A stretch of 10,128 nucleotides of DNA from Gammaproteobacteria bacterium. GTDB taxonomy: Bacteria > Pseudomonadota > Gammaproteobacteria > Steroidobacterales > Steroidobacteraceae. The DNA lies in contig PMNQ01000101.1 in assembly GCA_003162555.1 (NCBI GenBank), positions 1-10,128 on the forward strand. The letters run 5' to 3'. Positions 1-4,965 of the stretch are shown one piece after another; the first letter of the stretch is position 1, and each line of letters opens with the position of its first letter. The notes under the pieces were generated by a model. The model saw only the letters and a program-made list of their open reading frames with translations, was not told the origin of the DNA and searched no databases. Both the position numbers and the translations under genes were made by a program.

Positions 1-39
1 GGCTACATCGCCAGCGACGAACTGAGGCTGCGGCTGTGA
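1..39 (+). CDS. C-terminal tail of an upstream gene (partial)
   Basis: From base 1 the frame reads GYIASDELRLRL and ends at a TGA at 37-39. It overlaps the GTG start of the next gene (36-38) by four bases in a GTGA arrangement, which is typical of translationally coupled genes in one operon. Twelve residues are too few to identify a family. ATP-grasp ligases of the type encoded next door can occur as adjacent pairs, so a second ligase or partner enzyme is one guess, but nothing visible here proves it. Confidence 0.55.
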   Translation, partial: GYIASDELRLRL

Positions 40-1073
40 AACGCAAGCTCCGTACGCTGGTGGTCGTGCATTCCAGCCTCGTGCCGCCCGACACGCTCGA
101 GGGCTACAGCGACAAGGAAATAGCCGAGTGGCGCACCGAGTTCGACGTGATGGCGGCGCTCCGCAAGGCCGGCCACACGGTGCAGGCGCTGGGCGTGCTC
201 GACTCGCTCACCGAGCTGCGCACCGCGCTGATGGAATGGAAACCCGACGTGGTGTTCAACCTGCTGGAGGAATTCAACGGCATCGTCACCTATGACCAGC
301 ATGTGGTGGCGTACCTTGAGCTGATGCGCCAGCCCTATACGGGCTGCAATCCGCGCGGTCTGCTGCTGGCGCGCGACAAAGTGCTGTGCAAGCAGCTGCT
401 GGCCTTCCATCGCATCCCGACGCCGCAGTTCGCCGTGTTCCGTCGCGGCGAGCGTTTTCATGTGCCGCGGCGGCTCCGTTTCCCACTGTTCGTCAAGTCG
501 GCGACCGAGGATGCCTCGCTCGGCATTGCGCAGGCCTCGGTGGTCGAGGATGCCGCCCGCTTACGCGAGCGCGTGCAGTTCATGCACGAGCAGATCGGCT
601 CCGACGCGCTGGTCGAGGAATACATCGAGGGACGTGAACTGTACGTCGGCGTACTCGGCAACGATCGCCTGACGCGCCTGCCGGTGTGGGAGATGAAATT
701 CGGCTCGCTGCCCGAATCGATGCCGGCGATCGCAACCCGCAAGGTGAAATGGGATCGCGCCTATCAGCAAAAATACGGTATCACCACTGGCGAGGCCGCG
801 GACCTGCCGCCGCTGGTGCTCGCGCGCCTCGACCGGCTGGCGCGGCGCATCTACCGCGCGCTGCACCTGTCGGGCTACGCGCGCATCGATTTCCGGCTGC
901 GCGCGGACGGCATGCTGTACGTGCTGGAAGCCAACCCGAACCCGAACATCGAACGCGAGGAGGATTTTGCCGCCGCGGCCAAGGCTGCGGGTGTAGGCTA
1001 CGCGAAGCTTCTCGATCGCATCATGCGGCTTGGACAAACCTATCGCGCCGCCTGGCGCACCGACTACGGTTGA
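36..1073 (+). CDS. D-alanine-D-alanine ligase-like ATP-grasp enzyme
   Basis: A 345-residue protein with the D-Ala-D-Ala ligase ATP-grasp plan. An N-terminal domain (about 1-105) contains FNLLEEFNG (74-82) and YTGCNPRGLLLARDK (101-115), like the ligase motif around a bound carboxylate substrate. The central segment has FPLFVKSATEDASLGI (149-164), with K154 as the probable ATP-binding lysine, and VEEYIEGRELYVGVLGN (193-209). YQQKYGITTGEAADLPP (243-259) resembles the substrate-covering loop of Ddl. RIDFRLRADGMLYVLEANPNPN (283-304) supplies likely metal ligands D285, E298 and N300. The family joins a carboxylate to an amine through an acyl-phosphate intermediate, using ATP. The GTG start has GAGG at 24-27, eight bases upstream, and overlaps the preceding stop. 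The sequence is divergent enough, and far from visible cell-wall genes, that I would not call it ddl. The real substrate may be another amino acid or peptide. Confidence 0.85.
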   Translation: MKRKLRTLVVVHSSLVPPDTLEGYSDKEIAEWRTEFDVMAALRKAGHTVQALGVLDSLTELRTALMEWKPDVVFNLLEEFNGIVTYDQHVVAYLELMRQPYTGCNPRGLLLARDKVLCKQLLAFHRIPTPQFAVFRRGERFHVPRRLRFPLFVKSATEDASLGIAQASVVEDAARLRERVQFMHEQIGSDALVEEYIEGRELYVGVLGNDRLTRLPVWEMKFGSLPESMPAIATRKVKWDRAYQQKYGITTGEAADLPPLVLARLDRLARRIYRALHLSGYARIDFRLRADGMLYVLEANPNPNIEREEDFAAAAKAAGVGYAKLLDRIMRLGQTYRAAWRTDYG

Positions 1074-1081
1074 ATTCAACT

Positions 1082-1705
1082 ATGCATAGCACGGGAACCC
1101 GCTCGAGGTGGATGTTGGCGCTGCTGGCGGCCGGCGCCGTGCTTGGCGGCGCAGTGCTGGGACTGAGCGCATGCACCAGCCAGGCGGATCTGCGCAAGGC
1201 CGAGCTCGATACGCTGGCGCTGCAGCTCCCCGGCGAATATCGCAATCAACACCAGACGCTGACGATCCTGCGGCTGGCGGCGCCGATGGTGGGTGACCAG
1301 GTGTTCTACGTGCGCGAGACCATGGGCGACGATTCGCGGCGCGTGATCAGCGAGCGCGTCTGGAACCTGGATATCGCCGCCGGTGCGCGCATCCGCGCCA
1401 TCGCCTACGTGCTCGATGAACCCGATCACTGGCGCGGCGGCGTCGAAGATCCCGACCTGTTCCGCTCGCTGCTGATGCGCGATCTGCGCTCGCTCCCCGG
1501 CTGCGAAATGCTGTGGCAGAAGAGTCCGGGCGGCTACACCGCCACCAGCACCAACGCGTTCTGTCCGCAGACCTGGCGGCTCGAGGGCGATGAGCTGTCA
1601 TTCAGCGACAAACCTGGTGCGCCAGCCTCAAATGGTAGCGCCGTGCCAACGGCTGGGATTGACCCGTACTTCCATTTCCGGCGCAGCGCCGGAGCGCAGC
1701 CTTGA
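1082..1705 (+). CDS. CpcT/CpeT-like (DUF1001-type) lipoprotein
   Basis: A 207-residue predicted lipoprotein. The N-terminus has arginines at 7 and 9, a hydrophobic stretch 11-28 and a lipobox L-S-A-C with C31 as the lipidated residue. Thr at +2 suggests outer-membrane sorting. The mature part has LPGEYRNQHQ (49-58), VFYVRETMGDDSRRVISERV (74-93), LPGCEMLWQK (138-147) and GYTATSTNAFCP (151-162). This order (small N-x-Q strand, GC-x-x-x-W, G-x-T near a Cys) resembles the CpcT/CpeT family, whose cyanobacterial members attach bilins to phycobiliproteins. Non-phototrophic relatives have no assigned role, so bilin attachment should not be assumed. The gene starts 8 bases after the ATP-grasp stop. 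No clear ribosome site precedes the ATG at 1082. ATG 1112 has GAGG close upstream but would remove the positively charged signal-peptide n-region, so 1082 is preferred. Family assignment comes from motif memory only. Confidence 0.7.
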   Translation: MHSTGTRSRWMLALLAAGAVLGGAVLGLSACTSQADLRKAELDTLALQLPGEYRNQHQTLTILRLAAPMVGDQVFYVRETMGDDSRRVISERVWNLDIAAGARIRAIAYVLDEPDHWRGGVEDPDLFRSLLMRDLRSLPGCEMLWQKSPGGYTATSTNAFCPQTWRLEGDELSFSDKPGAPASNGSAVPTAGIDPYFHFRRSAGAQP

Positions 1706-2163
1706 TTGACACCTCTGACACCTCTGCCGTGCAGGGCGTCGGCGATGTCATCCGGCTGGCGGTGGCGCCCGTGTTCCTGCTGTCGGGCGTCGGCATCATG
1801 CTGACCGTGTTCACCAACCGACTGGCGCGCACCGTCGACCGGGCACGCGAGCTTGAGCGCAGCGCGGCGCACGTGGCGGAAGCTGACCGTGACCACGAAC
1901 TCGGGCAGCCATTGGCGACGCTGGCGCGGCGCGGGCGGTTGCTGAATTATGCGATCACGCTGTGCACGATCTGTGCGCTGCTGGTCGCGGTGGTGGTGGT
2001 CGTGCTGTTCCTGGGCCAGTCGTTCAATTTCCGCATCAGCTACATGATCGACACGCTGTTCATCACGGCCATGCTGAGCTTCATCGGCGCGATCCTGTGT
2101 TTCCTGCGCGAGGTGTTCGTCGCCACGGCGGCACTGCGCATCGGCCTGCGCCGCGCGCGCTAG
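1702..2163 (+). CDS. DUF2721 family inner-membrane protein
   Basis: A 153-residue protein with three hydrophobic helices at about 18-36, 82-103 and 113-135. The charged stretch 40-80 (NRLARTVDRARELERS and following) is probably a cytoplasmic helical hairpin between helices 1 and 2. The opening, with DVIRLAVAPVFLLSGVGIML followed by the N-R-L-A-R motif (39-43), is characteristic of DUF2721, a widespread family with no known function. The start is a TTG at 1702-1704 lying inside the TGA stop of the lipoprotein gene (1703-1705). GGAG at 1691-1694 sits seven bases ahead, so translation is probably coupled. It is the last gene of this plus-strand run; a structured intergenic region follows. Confidence 0.85.
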   Translation: MIDTSDTSAVQGVGDVIRLAVAPVFLLSGVGIMLTVFTNRLARTVDRARELERSAAHVAEADRDHELGQPLATLARRGRLLNYAITLCTICALLVAVVVVVLFLGQSFNFRISYMIDTLFITAMLSFIGAILCFLREVFVATAALRIGLRRAR

Positions 2164-2336
2164 GGCGCGTTCACACCCGGAACGTTGATGCACTCTTGGC
2201 GCTCAGGCGCGCCGAGTGCCAGGCCAGCAAGTATTCCTGCATCACAATTCCCGCAGAATTTGCGGTCAAAATGTGACCGAGGTAACCCGCGGCACGGGGC
2301 CGGCCATGCTCCACTCAGGCCGTTCGCGGCAATTTA
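2164..2336. repeat. structured intergenic region, possible MITE-like or transposon-derived repeat
   Basis: This 173-base gap contains four inverted repeats: CGTTC/GAACG (2168-2172 and 2180-2184), the long hairpin at 2190-2219, CCGCA/TGCGG (2251-2255 and 2261-2265), and CGGTCA/TGACCG (2263-2268 and 2274-2279), the last two sharing bases. On the minus strand an open frame runs from GTG 2314 (or ATG 2242) to a TGA at 2171-2173, giving 47 (or 23) residues including GYLGHILTANSAG and MQEYLLAWHSARLSAKSAS. Its third-position GC is about 70%, apparently below the neighbouring genes. The left edge CTAGGGCGCGTTCACAC (2160-2176) resembles CTAGGGCCTGTTCGCGC at 10047-10063. Together these suggest a dispersed, possibly transposon-derived element. 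The region must also hold any promoter for the gene at 2337. No second terminal repeat was found, so this is tentative. Confidence 0.4.
2190..2219. other. strong hairpin downstream of the DUF2721 gene
   Basis: GCACTC (2190-2195) pairs with GAGTGC (2214-2219), and GGCGC (2198-2202) pairs with GCGCC (2209-2213). This gives 11 base pairs with a two-base TT bulge and a six-base loop. It lies 27 bases after the DUF2721 stop codon. No run of T follows on either strand, so it is not a classical intrinsic terminator. It could protect the 3' end of the upstream mRNA, act with Rho, or be the core of a repeat. Confidence 0.55.
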
Positions 2337-2972
2337 ATGGGTGTGGGCATGGAACGCGGCAGCGATGGCGGCAGCGTGGTGGCAGTGACGAGCCTGACGG
2401 AATATTTCCGTGATGCGCTGCACGGCGCGCTGGCGCATCAGCATGTCGCCGTGGAAGACCAGACCGAACAGTACGTCGTCAACATGCTGACGCTGTTTGC
2501 GCGCGCCGAACACCTTTATGAGGGCGTACCGAACGGACCGCGCATGCCGCCGCTGGTCAGCCTGTTCGGGGCCGCTGTCGAGGCCACAACGCCGGCCGAG
2601 CGGGAGCGCGCGCTGCAGCGCCTCGGCGACATCTCGCTGTTCATCGCCGGATTCTTTGCGCACGGCTTCGCGCGCCGCCTGGTCGACATCGACTATCACA
2701 TCGCGATGGGCGGGCGCGCCTATGGCACGCTGGCCGAGACGCTCGCGCGCGGACGCCGGCGCGTGCTGGCGCAGGTCTACGCGGAGCTGGCGGCGAAATT
2801 CCAGCCGCTGGTCGACGCACTGGGCGAGATCAGCGACAGCGCGCGCTGCTATGCGCCGGCCGACGCGCTGCGGCTGTACGAAATCTGGCTGCGCACCGGC
2901 AGCGCCCGTGCACGCGGGCTGCTCGAGCAGCTCGGCATCGCCGCGACACCGGTGACGCTGCACCCGCATTGA
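2337..2972 (+). CDS. conserved-looking hypothetical protein, first of an unrecognised pair
   Basis: A 211-residue soluble protein with no signal peptide or clear membrane helix, which I do not recognise. It is largely helical: SLTEYFRDALHGAL (19-32), a probable core with EDQTEQYVVNMLTLFARAEHL (40-60), then a hydrophobic segment LFIAGFFAHGFARRLVDIDYH (101-121) and a C-terminal helical region with LRLYEIWLRTGS (178-189). The regular helices and amphipathic pattern look like a real protein; codon use matches the neighbours. The start is uncertain. ATG 2337 lacks a convincing ribosome site, and the recognisable protein pattern begins only around residue 18, so ATG 2349 or GTG 2385 are alternatives. 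The gene ends ten bases before the next start, so both are almost certainly in one operon. Function unknown. Confidence 0.75.
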   Translation: MGVGMERGSDGGSVVAVTSLTEYFRDALHGALAHQHVAVEDQTEQYVVNMLTLFARAEHLYEGVPNGPRMPPLVSLFGAAVEATTPAERERALQRLGDISLFIAGFFAHGFARRLVDIDYHIAMGGRAYGTLAETLARGRRRVLAQVYAELAAKFQPLVDALGEISDSARCYAPADALRLYEIWLRTGSARARGLLEQLGIAATPVTLHPH

Positions 2973-2981
2973 GGTCACCGC

Positions 2982-3632
2982 ATGATCGCGCGCCAGCTCC
3001 AGAGCCTGCTTGCCGGCATCTACGACGTGCCGCAGGCCTACGACGTGGAGCAGTTCCTGCTGACCGACCGCAGGGCGCTGCCGGAGGCCTTCCGCGCCTC
3101 ACCCACCGACGAGCAATTGCTGGTCGCCGACGGCGGCGACGAGCTGTCGCTCGGCCTGTTCCTCGACGCACAACTCCTGGCACGCCTCGATGCCGCCAAT
3201 CCTCTCGAGCTGCTCAATGGCGCCAACCTGGCCGATTACTGGACCGCGCTGGAAGGCGTCAGCCACTTCGTCTATCTGGCGTGGAACGCCGGGCATGACC
3301 GCCCGGTGAGCCTGCACGAGCTCGAGCTGCAGGCGGAGGTCGACAAATACGCGGCCACCGTGCTGCTGCTGCGCGCGCAGGATCCGAAGCGCTTTCCGGT
3401 GGAACTGCATCGCGCGCTGTTCGAGCGCGCCCACGTGAGCGTTGCGCTGGCTGGCGCCCGCGCTGGCCTGTACCGGCGCGCCAATCAGCACGCGGCGCGC
3501 TTCTGCCGCCATCTCGGGCAACTGCTGGCGCCGGTCGGAGCGCGCGCGCAGGCGCGGGCGGCTGCCGAACTACGGCGCTTCTACCGGCTGACGAATGCGA
3601 TGAAAGTGCGGCACATCGAGTGCCTGGCCTGA
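2982..3632 (+). CDS. conserved-looking hypothetical protein, second of an unrecognised pair
   Basis: A 216-residue soluble protein that I do not recognise. Notable segments are YDVEQFLLTDR (20-30), DELSLGLFLDAQLLARL (53-69), YWTALEGVSHFVYLAWN (86-102) and HELELQAEVDKYAATVLLL (112-130). The last is an acidic/hydrophobic helix followed by the arginine-rich, helical C-terminal half (about 150-205). No signal peptide, membrane segment or nucleotide-binding motif is visible. The ATG at 2982 is well supported: GAGGT at 2971-2975 lies six bases upstream and overlaps the stop codon of the preceding gene. Tight spacing implies co-expression with the 211-residue protein and perhaps a physical partnership, which is inference. 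It ends convergently with a minus-strand operon. Confidence 0.8.
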   Translation: MIARQLQSLLAGIYDVPQAYDVEQFLLTDRRALPEAFRASPTDEQLLVADGGDELSLGLFLDAQLLARLDAANPLELLNGANLADYWTALEGVSHFVYLAWNAGHDRPVSLHELELQAEVDKYAATVLLLRAQDPKRFPVELHRALFERAHVSVALAGARAGLYRRANQHAARFCRHLGQLLAPVGARAQARAAAELRRFYRLTNAMKVRHIECLA

Positions 3633-3640
3633 TACGGCGA

Positions 3641-3652
3641 GCGTAGCTACGC
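3641..3652. other. perfect 12-base palindrome between convergent genes
   Basis: GCGTAGCTACGC is self-complementary over all 12 bases. It lies in the 33-base gap between the convergent stop codons at 3632 and 3666. It could serve as a two-way transcription end signal or as a protein-binding dyad. It has no spacer for a stable hairpin loop and no T-run, so an intrinsic terminator is not well supported. Confidence 0.4.
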
Positions 3653-3665
3653 GGACGACGCGCAG

Positions 3666-3884
3666 CTACTCGTTTATCTTCTTGAGCTGCGAAACCTGGC
3701 GCTTGGCGCGGATCCATTCCGACAGCCGCCGCAGATCGGCCTGCCGCTTTTCGAGGCCGTCCTGGCGCACGTTCGGAAAGGTGTCGTAGGGGTTGTAGCC
3801 GCCGCCGGATTTGGCCGTGGCGGCGTATTCCTCGAGCATCAGCTCGTGGGTACCGGTGGTGGCGGTGGATTCGTTGCGCCTCAT
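3666..3884 (-). CDS. small hypothetical protein (72 residues)
   Basis: A short charged protein. Its N-terminal half carries ELMLEEYAATAKSGGGYNPYDTFP (14-37), with a glycine-rich turn followed by YNPYD. The C-terminal half (about 44-70) is a basic helix, including EKRQADLRRLSEWIRAKRQ. No signal peptide or membrane segment is seen. The ATG at 3884 has an excellent ribosome site, AGAGGAAA (complement of 3888-3895), three bases upstream, which strongly supports translation. It follows the Nudix gene by 29 bases on the same strand and is probably the last gene of that operon. I do not recognise a named family. The helical C-terminus might bind a partner protein or nucleic acid, but that is a guess. 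Confidence 0.75.
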   Translation of the reverse strand: MRRNESTATTGTHELMLEEYAATAKSGGGYNPYDTFPNVRQDGLEKRQADLRRLSEWIRAKRQVSQLKKINE

Positions 3885-3913
3885 GGCTTTCCTCTTGGCT
3901 TCCCTGTTAGCCG

Positions 3914-4462
3914 CTAACCTTGTGCCGCCAGCAGCGCCTGCGCACGCAGCAGGCCCAGTGCGGTCTTGCCGTCATTGATATCCCCGGACAACGCACGATG
4001 GCAGGCTTCGCCGAATGGGACCCAGTGAATCTCGATCAGTTCTGCCGCCTCATGCGCAATGTTGACGGCGCGCAGCCCGCGGGCCATGTACAGCTTCACA
4101 GTTTCAGTGAAAACTCCCGGTGAACTGACATAATCACCCAGCGAAACCCAGTCGCCGCCGGCGACGCCAGCTTCTTCGATGAGCTCGCGGCGTGCGGTTT
4201 CCAGCGCTGGCTCCGCGGGTTCGAGTTTGCCCGCGGGCAATTCCCAGATCCAGCCGCCGACCGCGTGCCGGAACTGCCGCAGCAGGCACACGCGCAATTC
4301 GCCGTCGATCGCGACCACGGCCGCGCCGCCCGGGTGATGCATGATCTCGAGGTCGGTGACGTGCCCGTTCGGCAAGCGCACGGTTTCGACGTTGAGCGTG
4401 ATCACGCGACCGGCGTACACGGTCCGCAGTTTTACGATGGACTCAGTTGCCGTGGACTTCAT
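3914..4462 (-). CDS. Nudix hydrolase, ADP-ribose pyrophosphatase type
   Basis: A 182-residue protein with a complete Nudix box, G78-x5-E84-x7-R92-E93-x-x-E96-E97-x-G99-V100, preceded by the WELPAGK motif (74-79) usual in the ADP-ribose group. The glutamates E93, E96 and E97 should bind the catalytic magnesium. P115 in SSPG (113-116) falls about 15 residues after the box, the position of the proline that marks ADP-ribose pyrophosphatases. Such enzymes hydrolyse ADP-ribose to AMP and ribose 5-phosphate, clearing reactive NAD breakdown products in the cytoplasm. Exact substrate cannot be read from the sequence, and GDP-mannose or related sugars remain possible. The gene start overlaps the end of the DUF6524 gene by 20 bases. 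Its own ribosome site is weak, so re-initiation after that gene is likely. Confidence 0.92.
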   Translation of the reverse strand: MKSTATESIVKLRTVYAGRVITLNVETVRLPNGHVTDLEIMHHPGGAAVVAIDGELRVCLLRQFRHAVGGWIWELPAGKLEPAEPALETARRELIEEAGVAGGDWVSLGDYVSSPGVFTETVKLYMARGLRAVNIAHEAAELIEIHWVPFGEACHRALSGDINDGKTALGLLRAQALLAAQG

Positions 4463-4865
4463 CTACATCCGTCTGGCCCGACAGCCGCCGCCGCACGAAC
4501 GACCAGCACATGCCAATTCCGAGGATCACTCCGGTTGCGATCACGGCGATCCAGGCGAGCGCGGACCCGCCGCTCAGGTGCATCCAGCCGTTCTGCACCG
4601 CCAGCCACACCAGCGCGGCAAACAGCGCCAGCAGCAGCGTGACACCGAACAGGCCAAGCGACCGGAGCGTCGCGGTCACGTAGATCACCCAGCAGATCAG
4701 CAACAACAGGCCGACAACCACCTGCGCCGCCGAGACATGCGGGAAGCCCTGTGCCAGCCAATGGCTGTACGAGTAGCCGCTTGGATTGAAAGTCAGCAGC
4801 ACCAGCGCCAGCGCGGCCAGGATTCGCGCCAACGCCCCCGATGCACCCATCGATTTGCTGTCCAT
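4443..4865 (-). CDS. DUF6524-like four-helix membrane protein
   Basis: A 140-residue inner-membrane protein with hydrophobic helices at about 11-27, 46-66, 70-90 and 101-125. A basic-then-acidic tail follows (VRRRLSGQTDVDEVHGN). The first helix ends in LLTFNPSGYSYSHWL (23-37); NPSG/TGYS-x-x-HW is the hallmark I associate with the uncharacterised DUF6524 family of about 140 residues. The reading frame stays open far upstream to 5297, but that extension lies antisense to the helicase gene and has no recognisable protein character. ATG 4865 is preferred; GTG 4880 is five codons upstream. Neither has a strong ribosome site. It is the first gene of the minus-strand operon with the Nudix hydrolase and 72-residue protein. 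Function unknown. Confidence 0.75.
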   Translation of the reverse strand: MDSKSMGASGALARILAALALVLLTFNPSGYSYSHWLAQGFPHVSAAQVVVGLLLLICWVIYVTATLRSLGLFGVTLLLALFAALVWLAVQNGWMHLSGGSALAWIAVIATGVILGIGMCWSFVRRRLSGQTDVDEVHGN

Positions 4866-4965
4866 ACGTGCATGGTTCACCAAAACGGCCCCGGCCGGCA
4901 AGCGCGACCTGCTTCTGCGCAACCCGGGTGTGGCTCCAATTGACCGGGCCTTATATATTGACGCA
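4866..4965. promoter_or_regulatory. divergent intergenic region with AT-rich island before the helicase
   Basis: One hundred bases separate the divergent DUF6524 and helicase starts, so promoters for both should lie here. The only AT-rich patch is TTATATATT at 4951-4959. TATATT (4954-4959) is a fair -10 box for the plus strand and would place the transcript start near 4966, exactly at the helicase ATG. No good -35 is seen at the right distance; TTGACC at 4940-4945 is only eight bases away. No clear minus-strand promoter was recognised. Confidence 0.4.

Noticed and set aside
2190..2219. Intrinsic terminator after the DUF2721 gene
   Set aside because: The hairpin is strong but no T-run follows on either strand, so it is listed as a hairpin only.
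4786..4965. Upstream extension of the helicase frame
   Set aside because: It overlaps the DUF6524 gene on the opposite strand and would add residues without homology before the Q-motif.
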